From Acanthosepion esculentum (lineage: Eukaryota; Mollusca; Cephalopoda; Sepiida; Sepiidae): a stretch of 64,000 nt of DNA. Positions within the stretch are counted from its first letter, which is position 1. Each line of letters starts with the position of its first letter. This document shows positions 1 to 11,307 of the stretch, piece by piece. A program made the position numbers and the translations under genes. Under the pieces are notes generated by a model. The model had not been told where the DNA came from and ran no database searches. It saw only the letters and a program-made list of their open reading frames with translations. The stretch is taken from positions 22,880,162-22,944,161 of the forward strand of contig OZ038517.1 in the NCBI GenBank assembly GCA_964036315.1, read 5' to 3'.

Positions 1-480
1 TAGAGTTAGGGGACTTGAGATATCCCTCTGCCTCTCTTACCTCTAACATATCCTGTGAGTGTCAAATCCTCCAAACCTTTTTTCCTTACAATTTTTAATT
101 GTCTTTTTCTGACATATTTTTCTTAAAAACATAATTATTGCTCATGTTCCCTCAATGAATTTCTCAGCATCCTTCTGTAGAGCCACAACTCTGTTGCTTT
201 TAGTCTCCTTTTCATCTGTGAGGAAATTGTCCAGCATTCACCATATAGTAGGATCGATAGTAAATAGCAGTTCAGTCCTTTCCTTTGTCTCTAACTAAAT
301 TTTCATGTTTCTTAATACTTTGCTTAGTTTTTGGAATGTATTTTTCATTATTTCAATCTCCCTGCTACATTTTCAGTTATCTGTAATAACATTTCCCAGA
401 TAGTTAAATTTCTATATTTGTTAATTCTAGCATCTCCAGTTTGTAGCTCGCAACTTTGATCGTAATTTTTATTGACAACC
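1..480 (-). mobile_element. LINE 3'-end remnant (minus strand)
   Basis: Read on the minus strand, degenerate frames give a CWT/LDNFLTDEKETK-like stretch, then a decayed RRML-like motif typical of the far C-terminal end of a non-LTR reverse transcriptase. Closely similar debris occurs at 33420-33760 and 51930-52440 in the same orientation. Multiple stops; not a gene. Confidence 0.5.
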
Positions 481-1514
481 ATGCATTTTATCTCCTTACA
501 GCTGATGGTTAGTCCTTTCATCTTGCTTTCTTTTGTTATTTCCTCCCTTGCTTTTCTTGCAGTTTTCTGTGTCTGCCATCAACACAGTGTGATTTTTAGT
601 TTTTTTTTATGCTTGCTACAGACAACATTGTTAAATGAGAGATATAGGATAAAACAAAGACAAAAAAAGAAGTTATTAGGTTCTGGTGAGTCAATATTAG
701 ATGTCACCAAGCCATTTTTTCTACAACAGCCCTTTGACAGTGAAGTGTCAATCAACTAAAAGTCTTGCCATAACTGTCTAACATAGCTTTTATCTTGTCA
801 TATTTCATCTTGTGCAAAAGGAAAAAAAATTAATGGAAAACCCAAACATACATATACACATGTACATAAAATATTTTTTTCTCTTTACAAGCATCAACAA
901 TCCCATGGATGTGTGTTACAGAATGCAGGGACCAGTCCAGGATAGAAGATTACTGGTCAAAAGAACTGTGAGTGTGGAATTCTGATAATAATGGATTGCC
1001 CTTGTGTAAGTTTTAGATATAAAACCAAAAGACCAAAATGGCGTGAAGTTGGCAAAGAACCACAAGAATTTTGAATAGTCAACATCCTTTCTGCATCCAG
1101 ATTCCTTAGAAAGGCTAGCCTGCATGTGCCGAAATGCTAAGCCAACAAGTGGGCATGTGCTTCCCTCAAGATTTTACTCCTGTTACCTGCTAAAATCGAT
1201 GCCGCCATGTCTTTCCTTCTTGTATATTATAGTGAATTGGAAAAAGAAACTGTCTTTTGATGATCAGTTTATAAAGTGGTATTGGGGTCTGGAATACTGA
1301 AGCAAGTGGTGGCATGGAACACAACATCTGGTCAAATTGATCAATATAAACTTTGAATACATGGCAAGATAAACATGTCTCCCTCTAGATGGCATCACCT
1401 CTGCCAAAATGAACAGGTAATGTATATAAAAAAAAATTTAATTTTGAAGAAAAAAATTTACAACTAGAAGAAAAATCTACAGCTGAAAAAAAATGAAGAC
1501 GTAAATAAAAGCAA

Positions 1515-2150
1515 AAATTCATGAATGTGCGTGTGTAAAAAGAATGTTAAATTCATGAATGTGCGTGTGTAAAAAGAATGTTAAATTCATGAATGTGCGT
1601 GTGTAAAAAGAATGTTAAATTCATGAATGTGCGTGTGTAAAGAGAATGTTAAATTCATGAATGTGCGTGTGTAAAGAGAATGTTAAATTCATGAATGTGC
1701 GTGTGTAAAGAGAATGTTAAATTCATGAATGTGCGTGTGTAAAGAGAATGTTAAATTCATGAATGTGCGTGTGTAAAAAGAATGTTAAATTCATGAACGT
1801 GCGTGTGTAAAGAGAATGTTAAATTCATGAATGTGCGTGTGTAAAGAGAATGTTAAATTCATGAACGTGCGTGTGTAAAGAGAATGTTAAATTCATGAAT
1901 GTGCGTGTGTAAAGAGAATGTTAAATTCATGAATGTGCGTGTGTAAAAAGAATGTTAAATTCATGAATGTGCGTGTGTAAAGAGAATGTTAAATTCATGA
2001 ATGTGCGTGTGTAAAAAGAATGTTAAATTCATGAATGTGCGTGTGTAAAGAGAATGTTAAATTCATGAATGTGCGTGTGTAAAGAGAATGTTAAATTCAT
2101 GAATGTGCGTGTGTAAAAAGAATGTTAAATTCATGAATGTGCGTGTGTAC
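1515..2150. repeat. 34-bp minisatellite, 19 copies
   Basis: The unit ATTCATGAATGTGCGTGTGT plus a 14-base AAAAAGAATGTTAA-type tail repeats every 34 bp from 1517 to the last start at 2129, giving 19 copies. Variation is confined mainly to two sites: AAAAAG/AAAGAG and GAATG/GAACG. Lies in the intron after the last visible Mondo exon. Confidence 0.95.
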
Positions 2151-2296
2151 AAAACAAACTAAAAAACGAATTAAAAAATGCGGAACAAACTGAAAAAATT
2201 GGAAATATCATTTAAAAAAACAACCTCAAAAGCCACCCTATCATGCAGCATTTAAGCTAACTCCTGTGGAGGGCTCTTGATTGGGCCTTTGACTTG

Positions 2297-2488
2297 TTAA
2301 GGAGTCCTAAGTCTTTGCAGATTCTCAGCATTGTAATCTCTCCTGGCTGCCATTTGATCTGGGTTTTCATTTGCACGAGACTTTCTTTTCCTCACTGCAG
2401 CCTTGGCTCTTTTGATTGCAATCTGGTCCTCTGTTGATGGAGATTTCTTTTTGCAAGGCATATTGCTACCATATGTGATAATCAACAA
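2297..2488 (-). mobile_element. possible Helitron-type ORF fragment
   Basis: A 63-residue minus-strand frame with an internal methionine start MPCKKKSPSTEDQ, followed by a highly basic stretch (IKRAKAAVRKRKSRANENPD) and QMAARRDYNAENLQRLR. This resembles the basic K/R/E-rich N-terminal tracts found ahead of the Rep-helicase region in mollusc Helitron or PIF1-like elements. Only the short start is present. A chance frame or another element type is possible. Confidence 0.35.
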
Positions 2489-2903
2489 TAAACTTCAGAA
2501 GAACTCAAAATTAATTGTTGTATTTAAGTACTAAATTAATATTTAAGCTTACTTTATAAAAGTTCAACGATAATTCTTCTACTACCGCATAATTTCACGG
2601 GTGACTTTCACTGGATTTCGCAATTAATTTTAATTATTCCCAAATTTATTTCCAAGTTATAAAAATTGTTATCATACAAATAAATTTATCACAAAAAATA
2701 TGTGTTAAACAATCACAGTAATGAAAACTTGGGAATCCAAAATTTCCGTAACATGAGCTATTGAAAGAGAGTTGTGTCCCTTTAATTGAGAAAGTGTGAC
2801 ACACTGACATCTGCATTTATTATATAGATATATATCAATAATAAAACCTGGAAACATCTGCAAGCAAAGATTCTGAATTTTAAAAAAAATGGCTGCCACT
2901 TAC

Positions 2904-3007
2904 AAAAGATGTGTCCATCTCTTGACCTGACGATAATGGACTACCCAATGACAAAGTTGGACTATTGGGTGTGGAGTTGGGATCAGGAGGTGAACAAGTA
3001 GGATTTG
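2904..3007 (-). CDS. MLXIP: Mondo S/P-rich exon, last one inside the window
   Basis: A 104-nt exon, acceptor AATTTCAG/CAAATC completing an alanine codon, donor TCTTTT/GTAAGT in phase 0. It encodes NPTCSPPDPNSTPNSPTLSL then GSPLSSGQEMDTSF. Repeated S/T-P dipeptides suggest proline-directed phosphorylation (inference). In vertebrate family members a similar S/P segment lies shortly before the basic region of the bHLH, so the DNA-binding exons should follow to the left of position 1. No bHLH-like exon is seen between 1 and 2900. Confidence 0.8.
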
Positions 3008-3226
3008 CTGAAATTAAAAAGATATCAGAGAGAGATGTAAACATTTTCGTAATGTTTTGTATTCATATTTTCACGTTGGTAAATAAAAAAGAGATTTATC
3101 TTGTATGTAGACAACTACTGTTCATAGAAAAGACAAAAAATGAAAAGAAACCCTTGAATTGAATCTCTACATTTATGTTGTGAATATATCTAGCTATATT
3201 AACAATACAAAAGAGATTAAATTCAA

Positions 3227-4644
3227 AGAAAGAGATAACAAGAAAGAGAGAGGGAGGTAGAGATAAGAGAGGGAGAGGGATAACAAGAAAGAGAGAGGGA
3301 GGTAGAGATAAGAGAGGGAGAGGGATAACAAGAAAGAGAGAGGGAGGTAGAGATAAGAGAGGGAGAGGGATAACAAGAAAGAGAGAGGGAGGTAGAGATA
3401 AGAGAGGGAGAGGGATAACAAGAGAGAGAGGGGGATAACAAGAGAGGGAGGGAGGGATGATAACAAAGAGAGGGAGGGAGGGATGATAACAAAGAGAGGG
3501 AGGGAGGGATGATAACAAAGAGAGGGAGGGAGGGATGATAACAAAGAGAGGGAGGGAGGGATGATAACAAAGAGAGGGAGGGAGGGATGATAACAAAGAG
3601 AGGGAGGGAGGGATGATAACAAAGAGAGGGAGGGAGGGATGATAACAAAGAGAGGGAGGGAGGGATAACAAAGAGAGGGAGGGAGGGATAACAAAGAGAG
3701 GGAGGGAGAGATAACAAAGAGAGGGAGAGGGAGGGATAACAAAGAGAGAGCGACAGAGGGATAACAAAGAGAGAGCGACAGAGGGATAACAAAGAGAGAG
3801 CGACAGAGGGATAACAAAGAGAGAGCGACAGAGGGATAACAAAGAGAGAGCGACAGAGGGATAACAAAGAGAGAGCGACAGAGGGATAACAAAGAGAGAG
3901 CGACAGAGGGATAACAAAGAGAGAGGGAGAGATAACGAGAGAGCGACAGGGAGGGAGAGATAACAAAGAGAGCGACAGGGAGGGAGAGATAACAAAGAGA
4001 GCGACAGGGAGGGAGAGATAACAAAGAGAGCGACAGGGAGGGAGAGATAACAAAGAGAGCGACAGGGAGGGAGAGATAACAAAGAGAGCGACAGGGAGGG
4101 AGAGATAACAAAGAGAGCGACAGGGAGGGAGAGATAACAAAGAGAGCGACAGGGAGGGAGAGATAACAAAGAGAGCGACAGGGAGGGAGAGATAACAAAG
4201 AGAGCGACAGGGAGGGAGAGATAACAAAGAGAGCGACAGGGAGGGAGAGATAACAAAGAGAGCGACAGGGAGGGAGAGATAACAAAGAGAGCGACAGGGA
4301 GGGAGAGATAACAAAGAGAGCGACAGGGAGGGAGAGATAACAAAGAGAGCGACAGGGAGGGAGAGATAACAAAGAGAGCGACAGGGAGGGAGAGATAACA
4401 AAGAGAGCGACAGGGAGGGAGAGAACAAAGAGAGCGACAGGGAGGGAGAGATAACAAAAGATAACAAGAGAAAGATAACGAGAGAAAGATAACGAGAGAA
4501 AGATAACGAGAGAAAGATAACGAGAGAAAGATAACGAGAGAGAGAGAGAGAGAAAGATAACAAGAGAGAGAGAGAAAGATAACGAGAGAGAGAGAGAAAG
4601 ATAACGAGAGAGAGAGAGAAAGATAACGAGAGAGAGAGAGAAAG

Positions 4645-4685
<41 letters not shown>

Positions 4686-4735
4686 TAACGAGAGAGAGAG
4701 AGAGAGAGAAAGAAATAGTGAGAAAAAGAAAGAGA
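3227..4735. repeat. 1.5-kb purine-rich nested satellite with GATAACA core
   Basis: Consecutive blocks share a GATAACA core and differ in the purine spacer: a 45-bp unit about 4 times (3236-3420), a 26-bp GGGAGGGAGGGATGATAACA type (3440-3660), a 25-bp GAGCGACAGAGGGATAACA type about 7 times (3745-3920), a 29-bp GAGCGACAGGGAGGGAGAGA type about 17 times (3943-4450), then AGATAACGAGAGA blocks grading into (GA)n. Long open frames on the minus strand arise only because the strand is C/T-rich and lacks stops; they are not genes. Confidence 0.95.
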
Positions 4736-5216
4736 GAAAGAACAGAAAAATGAATGGGAGAGAGCGACAGTGAAAGACAGCTATCCCAAACTGATTATTA
4801 GTTATATATAAACAATTATTTAAATCTATCGACTTATAGCCATTACCTTTTTTATCTCAAATACGAACAAACTGATGTTGAGGGTCAGTGACATCAGGAG
4901 TCTGATGCCTGTTGTCAAGTGAAAGATGTTGCTGTGAGCAACACATAGTGGAATATATCTGTTATGGTTTAAGTAACCAGAAGTTTGTTAGAATATCAAA
5001 ATGGAAACAAATACGTTCACGGTGCCTAGTCTACACAAAGAATGGTTCATGACAACTTTTAATGACAAAATGGCTGAAAAGACTGAACATATAAGAATTC
5101 TACACAAGCAGACAATCTACCAAAGAAAGGAAATGTGTTCACTTTTCCTGATAAAGGTTTGATCAAGGCAAAACAAATGAGACAATAAGAGGCAAATGAA
5201 TAACAGACACACCCAC

Positions 5217-5364
5217 CATGTTTTCCAGGAATTAACCCACTGGATGTGTCCTGCGACTGTTGGTTCTTAGAGAAGGTGCAACTGGACACTACTGGTAAGA
5301 CACTAGTAGAATAGTTGGTCAAATGGGAACTGCTGCTGTTGCTGGCTTTGCTCAAGACAGATGG
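5217..5364 (-). CDS. MLXIP: Mondo serine-rich linker exon
   Basis: A 148-nt exon, acceptor TCTTTTAG/CCATCT, phase 0 start. The chosen donor is CATG/GTGGGT, ending phase 1, which lets the following exon read through. It encodes PSVLSKASNSSSSHLTNYST, then VLPVVSSCTFSKNQQSQ and DTSSGLIPGKH. Low-complexity serine-rich linker with no recognised domain. Exon length and phase fit both neighbours. The donor GTGGGT is less common than GTAAGT, so a few-base shift is possible. Confidence 0.75.
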
Positions 5365-5667
5365 CTAAAAGATGAGGAGAAAAAATACAGTACCAACCTT
5401 TTCAAGGGTCACAGAGTAGCTAGTATTTAATTTTATGAGATGCTACCCAAAGATATAAAATGGTTTATCAAAGATAGAATAAAAACAAAATAGCAATTTA
5501 ATTCATTTACTAGTTTTACTATTATATTTACTAGTTTTACTAGTGTTAATGATTGTAAAGTATATGTTAAATATCCAGTGAGATGTGGGAAACAGGAGCT
5601 AACTGGATAGATGAAGCGATTGATCAATCTGTTCATGTCCCTTGGGCCTATAGGTAGCATATCATAT

Positions 5668-5823
5668 AAAGGTGGGCTGAAATTTTCATTGGCTGACCAT
5701 GAATAAAACAGTTGGCTGACCAGCTGTTGTATTCTGATACACTTGTATGTCTTCGTTTACCAACTGGTGTGTCTACTTACATTTATATCTTGGTCAGCCT
5801 TTGAAATTTTCAGCCGACCCTTG
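5668..5823. mobile_element. MITE with ~30-bp terminal inverted repeats
   Basis: Left end GGTGGGCTGAAATTTTCATT and GGCTGACCA is mirrored at the right end by TGGTCAGCC and GAAATTTTCAGCCGACCC. About 155 bp, AT-flanked, no coding capacity. Superfamily not assigned. Confidence 0.7.
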
Positions 5824-6409
5824 TATATTTAAGTTTGCTTTGTAGTGAACAAGCTTTTCCCCTTTGACAAAAATAGACAACAAACACACACAAAAAATAT
5901 CACACAGTTAATATTCACTCTGTGCAAATCTCAGCAGAGAGAAATATATTAAATGCTAATTAAGATTTGAATATTACATTTAAAATATTAAATTAGATTT
6001 CTTGACAGTAATTTGCAAAAACTTTTTTTTATACAAGGTACGTAACCGCGTTTAAGCAAAGAGATTTACCTCCCTTTGTCATTCAAACGATTTTAAGTAA
6101 TGCCGATGTTTTCTCTCCCACTATAAATTTAAGATATTGTAAATTTTAAAATAAACAAAAGGAGACTATGAAGTGTAAAAACTTGTCCAATTCTGAGATG
6201 TTAATCAAAAGGACTCAGAAAATAAAATTTAATATTCAAAAATTATTTTTTTCAAGACTGAAAGAGCTAGAACAAGATTGTCTGCTGCATAGTTTTTATT
6301 TGAACCTGACACTGTTGGGACTCAGAAATTCGAAACTAAGGTGCTTGTGTATTGTCAGTATACTTATTACAAGTTGGCTTTACATGAATTTGAAAAAAGC
6401 ATTTCTTAC

Positions 6410-6627
6410 CTGCGTGAAGTTGATGGAAATACTGGTTGGTGTAGAACTGGCTAAAGTTACAGGACTTGTAGATGTGCACTGTGTAGGAGATGTAGAATCC
6501 TGGGCTGGTTGGATTCGTGGGTAAGCTGAGGTCAATGTAGTTGTAGTAGCCAGGGACACTGTTGAGATTATACAAGGCTTCCAGTTTGGTTCATGCTTGA
6601 CATCCGTACTTGCACCATGATACTTAC
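6410..6627 (-). CDS. MLXIP: Mondo S/T-rich linker exon
   Basis: A 218-nt exon. Acceptor TTGTAG, donor ACGCAG/GTAAGA, phase 1 start and phase 0 end. It encodes KYHGASTDVKHEPNWKPCII, then a threonine/serine-rich stretch (SLATTTTLTSAYPRIQPAQD) and ends SISINFTQ. VKHEP looks like a possible sumoylation-type motif (psi-K-x-E is VKHE); this is a motif match only. The start completes the glycine codon of the preceding exon. Note that the exon itself begins with GTAAGT, immediately after its acceptor AG. Confidence 0.8.
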
Positions 6628-6648
6628 CTACAACAAATAAGACTTATG

Positions 6649-6691
<43 letters not shown>

Positions 6692-6696
<5 letters not shown>

Positions 6697-7211
6697 TAAG
6701 ACATTTTTATGTTTATACATTCTTTTTATAGATACAAATATTTAAGTAAATGCTCTGTTTATAATAAACAGTATTAAACAACATTTATTGGCCTGAATGT
6801 CCAAGAAATTTTCATAGAAAATATTCATCCTCCGACAGGAATCGAACCAGTATCCTATATGGAACCGTCATATAGCCTGACGTGCCTTTAACCAATTGGG
6901 CCACAGAGGAGCGTTCAGTTAGCAAGGTCGATTTTACTGTCTTTAAACTACAATCTTCCATGATTCTTTCGTGTACATTCATATCTGCTCATGGCATATC
7001 CAAATGACGTCACACATTATAAAATGGACAAAGTCCGGCAATTATTTTAAGACATTTTTATGTTTATACATTCTTTTTATAGATACAAATATTTAAGTAA
7101 ATGCTCTGTTTATAATAAACAGTATTAAACATTATTATAAACAGAGCATTTACTTAAATATTTGTATCTATAAAAAGAACGTATAAACATAAAAATGTCT
7201 TAAAATAATTG
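6692..7211. repeat. cluster of direct and inverted ~85-bp repeats around a tRNA-like core
   Basis: The block TTAAGACATTTTTATG...AATAAACAGTATTAAACA occurs at about 6694-6780 and again at 7048-7132 in the same orientation. It then occurs inverted at 7134-7211, so the last two copies abut as a near-perfect palindrome. The tRNA-like sequence 6828-6910 lies between the direct copies. (AT)n tracts bound the cluster at 6650-6692 and 7235-7271. A related fragment is at 25750-25870. Confidence 0.8.
6828..6910 (-). ncRNA. tRNA-like sequence (SINE head or tRNA pseudogene)
   Basis: Reading the minus strand: 7-bp acceptor stem TCCTCTG/CGGAGGA (one G-U), A box TGGCCCAATTGG, 3-bp D stem GCC/GGC, perfect 5-bp anticodon stem CGTCA/TGACG with loop GGCTATA, a long variable region with a TCC/GGA stem, and B box GGTTCGATTCC. 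The two pol III promoter boxes match consensus. Base 33 of the loop is G instead of U, so it is unlikely to be a working tRNA. It is most likely the head of a SINE. Confidence 0.7.
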
Positions 7212-7232
7212 TCAGACTTTGTCCATTTCATA

Positions 7233-7275
<43 letters not shown>

Positions 7276-7489
7276 GGATTGATGTAAGTTTCAAACCTCA
7301 TTCAACAGAGCTAAAATGAGGTTAATAAAGGTATAACCATGAATAAAAAAAATGACCATATATAGTGGGGAAAAAAAATTCTTACGTTGAAATTAATTGG
7401 AGGCCCAGGACAAAATCCTTCTGTTTACATAATGAAGGTTTCAAGGAAGAAATATATATGGCCTCCAATATTTTCAAGCGGTAATTTTA

Positions 7490-9110
7490 GTGGAACTTAC
7501 TTAGAACAGAAAACCAAGTCTGCACTAAAATTAGTGGCACAATTACGGTTATTTATCAGGTGATTTACGATGGAAGACCTATATGTGTTGGTCAGAATAT
7601 CTGATGGGGAATACTTAAGGTTTTGGATTCTTGTTGGTACCAGATGTTTTATTCTGACATACAGCTTTTGAGTCGTTATTTCTATGTAGTGTGAATCAAA
7701 ACTACATTTAAATGAATAAATCAAAGAATTATGCTGAGGTGGAAGAACGTCTGTCCGCATGGATGGAAGAATAGATGTGGCAGAAAAAACAACACTAGTG
7801 TTAGTAGCAAAGTAACAATGTCGAACTACTAAAGAAACCTGCTTAGCATATCTATCACTGATGCTACCCAGCCAAAGAAGGCGCAGGTACACAAGACATC
7901 TTTGCACTTTAGCCAGTTTAACTTTATTGGATTCCAAAATTTTATTCTTAATGACCGAATGAACAAAGCCCAATGGATAGGCATTGTTACAGAGACTGGT
8001 AGTAATAAACTTGAGTTCATCATCTAGCTTGGTTTTAGAGTAGATTATTAAGGCTCTATGTGTAGGGGTCTTAATTTATTTCCTATTTTATGGGACAAAA
8101 AGAGTTCCTACGGGTATACAAACCAGTAAACGTTGGTTTTCAATAAACAGAAGTAAGAAAATCCAAAGAAGTTCTGCTAACCAAAACATCAAGAAAGTGA
8201 AGGGAAGACTTGATATCCTTTTCTTGTGTAAATTTAAGAGCTGGATGAATATTGTTCAGGGTCAAAATAAAGAAGTCCACTTCAGTCTTATTATTGAAGA
8301 GACAAAAAGTGTCAACCACATAACAGAAGTAAACATCAGATCTATTTAAATTTAGATAATACACTCTTTTCATGGAATTTTACAAAGATGTTAGCTAAAA
8401 TGGGTCTTAAAGGAGAACCCATAGAATCACCATAAATATGCCTATACAAGATGCTGTCCAAACTAAATCCAACCAACACTGTGGCAAATTTCATCAGTTC
8501 AAAAAAAACATCCTCAGAAATAACAGGAGGGGACAACTGACTACAGTATAAAGTATCAGCGCATATATCAAAAGTCTCAGTGAGAGGGACGAAGATGAAG
8601 AGGCTGGAAATATCATAGGAACACATAAATTTGTTAGTCGATGGATAACACTGTATAAAATCAGAAAAATTCAAATGAATCTTTAATACAGGAAGAATTA
8701 TGCCATTCCAAAACTGGCTGCAATATGATGGTAAGCCATGCCATGTTGAGAAGACCCCCTATCATGGACAAAATAGGTCTTAATGGAACGCCAACCTTAT
8801 GTGTTTTGGGTAAACAATAGAGACAGGAACAAACAGAACCCAAGGGTCAAATTAAATTAGAAATGTCAGTGGGTAAAATCCCACTTTTAACACAATTGAC
8901 TAGACGTTTTTGAAACTTAGCATCAAAAGATAATGTAGAATCAAACTTATCTATTGGGTCTAAATGAACAAACTTAGAAGAATCCTTAAGAATAATCATC
9001 ATCTTGTTTACATAATCCTCATTCCAAAGAGGTATCTGTAGAGCAAGTGTGGCCTGAGTTCGGAGTTTCAGACACACAGACAGACAGGAAGAATTTGCCA
9101 TTTATTTCGA
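7490..9110 (-). mobile_element. Penelope-like retroelement, decayed (RT + GIY-YIG)
   Basis: Minus-strand frames in order: an N-terminal stretch (DYVNKMMIILKDSSKFVHLD), CLYCLPKTHKVGVPLRPILS, the domain with YDISSLFIFVPLTET and DSMGSPLRPILANIFV, the catalytic-loop region CYVVDTFCLF, LDVLVSRTSLDFLTSVY, and a C-terminal GIY-YIG-like remnant (LIYSFKC...YIEITTQKLYVRIKHLVP). This is the reverse transcriptase plus GIY-YIG endonuclease order of Penelope-like elements. The catalytic YxDD reads YVVD and the GIY-YIG motif is degraded. Stops and frame changes split it into at least four pieces. Inactive, intronic, same strand as Mondo. Confidence 0.88.
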
Positions 9111-9359
9111 TAGATAACACCAAAATAACACAAACTATTGATAAAGCTTCAAAGAACAACTCTACCAATACTAAGCCCTAAAGAAAAAGAAAAAACAGTG
9201 GAAAACTAAAAAAGAAAAAAAATCATCAAAAATCTAGAAAAAAGGTAAACAAAAAAAAGGAAAAACAAACACCAAAATAAAAAAGACAGCCATTAATATA
9301 CACAAAAACCTGAAGTGCTCAAGACCACTGATGATAGCTTCATGTGTTGTTTGATTTTC

Positions 9360-9362
9360 TAG

Positions 9363-9393
<31 letters not shown>

Positions 9394-9794
9394 AACTTGT
9401 ATTTGTAAAGCAGTGCATTTAAGATTGGATGTAAAGATATTCATGAAGCTGAGTTTAGATTAATATAAGTAGATTAATGTATTTTATTACTCAATTTCAT
9501 TTATTAGGAATTAAATTACATCATTTAACATCCTCCATACTTTACCTTGACTTTCCATTAACCTAAGGAATATTTGTGAGTGTTCTTAAATTAAAAAAAT
9601 TTGAAAACCTTAACAATATTTTTTACTTCTGTTTATAAGTACTTATTGCAAAATAAAAACCTTACATCTTCCCTGATAAAGACCATCAGAGAACAAAACA
9701 CATTGGTAAAGAAAATCTTTCCTTTTGTTTCTCTCTCTATATATTATATATATATACACACACACACACACATATTATATATATATACACACAC

Positions 9795-9849
<55 letters not shown>

Positions 9850-9969
9850 TTAATGTGGAGAAACTTATCACATAACTTAGTGGGGCTAGTTTAGTCATGC
9901 TGACTTCGAAGTTTCGTGAGTGCATTGCAATAATGCTTTCACTCTTTAGGGCTGTTTGCTTTTCTTTCG

Positions 9970-10022
<53 letters not shown>

Positions 10023-10152
10023 AACAACAAAGAACAGATGGAGTAAAAATCCACTGTTCATCTGAAGAAATATAATCATAGTATTGAAACATGAAAGCTT
10101 TTGTGTAGCAATTTCAAATTTTTTTATTATAATCTCTTATAAATGTAATAAT

Positions 10153-10200
<48 letters not shown>
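9360..10200. repeat. run of (AT)n and (AC)n microsatellites
   Basis: (AT)n tracts at about 9366-9392, 9737-9842 (with ACACAC islands), 9970-10020 and 10159-10198. Between them, no coding signal. Confidence 0.9.
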
Positions 10201-10369
10201 TAAGAAAACAATAAGTAAACAATAGATGACCAGGAAGACATTGTAAGCGCCTAATTCATCAGTAATGGTTTTAATTCCATTTCTCTTGATAAAATCAGGA
10301 AGACAACTTTGGATTGAGACATATAGAGAGAAGTGTAATGTTTATTTTTTATTTTTTTTCTTATCATTT

Positions 10370-11130
10370 CACCTCAAACAAAGCTTAATGCCACTAGAAC
10401 ATATGGGGGAGGGTGACAGGGAGTAAAAGTGAATGAGAAGACTTTAGTAGGGAAGATTGAAAAAAGAATAATAAAAAGGAGATGGATTCAAGAAGACAAA
10501 AGAAAGCGATTGATGTTGCATTTAAAATTTTGAAGTTTGTCATTATCAGGGTAACAAGAATCAGGCTGTTATTCCACAGGTGGGAAGGGCGAGAAAAGAA
10601 ACTATTAGAGTAGGTGGCAGTTGTATCTAGCTAGTTCAACAGTAAAACAGTGAGACCTAGTTGCCAATATAGTAGCACACTTAAATTCATGTAGTTGGGG
10701 AACCAGGGGAAAAGATCCTCACAACAGATGTCATGAAAACATTTGTAGAAAAGAGAGAGGGAAGTCATATGTGAGAAAGTGAAGTCGAGATGCCTGATCA
10801 GAATTGATTACATTACAGACCCTTCTTTGAATCAAGAATCTCGAGATATACAGCAGGAGCACCAGACCAGATATATCAGCAGTATTCAATGCACAGAGGA
10901 ATGGTAGATTTATAAATGTGTAAGATGGATTCTGACAGGAAAAATTTCCTGGCACAACACAGTGAACCAACTTTACTTGCAGTAGACCTAGCAAGTGATT
11001 CGATAGCCACTTCACTTCATGTCATTGGAAAATGTGAGGCCAAGAAGTCTTAGAGTGTTGCTCTCTTGGAGGTTAGGATCAGCCATGCTGATGGCAGGCA
11101 GAAAATGTTCTCTGTAGTGATTAAATGAAA
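10370..11130 (-). mobile_element. jockey/CR1-type LINE 3' end, decayed
   Basis: Antisense of the module seen at 35860-36548. On the minus strand one reads CALNTADISGLVLLLYISRF (a frame-shifted relic of CIEYC...WSGAPAVYLEIL), then IQRRVCNVINSDQASRLHFL. This is the RT C-terminal region of a non-LTR element. Frameshifts and stops throughout. Confidence 0.6.
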
Positions 11131-11154
11131 GCAGTTTTATTTTGGATGAGTTAT

Positions 11155-11240
11155 TAAAAAAAACAAAGAAAAAAAAAAACAAAGAAAAAAAAAACAAAGA
11201 AAAAAAAAACAAAGAAAAAAAAACAAAACAAAAAAACACG
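11155..11240. repeat. (AAAC/AAAG)-type A-rich simple repeat
   Basis: Repeated CAAAGAAAAAAAAA units (about six) between Mondo exon 11308-11434 and the LINE remnant. Confidence 0.85.
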
Positions 11241-11307
11241 GAAGCAATATAATAAGAGGAAGAAAGGCTCTCACATCCACTAGCTTTTAGATATATTTAG
11301 AGCTTAC

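Noticed and set aside
3096..4563. Open frames of about 390-450 codons on the minus strand (repeats of LSLPPCRS)
   Set aside because: They lie wholly in the purine/pyrimidine satellite; the strand has almost no stop triplets in any frame, and there is no splice or start context.
6828..6910. Functional tRNA gene
   Set aside because: Cloverleaf is good but base 33 is G, the variable arm is odd, and it is embedded in repeat copies; SINE head or pseudogene is more likely.
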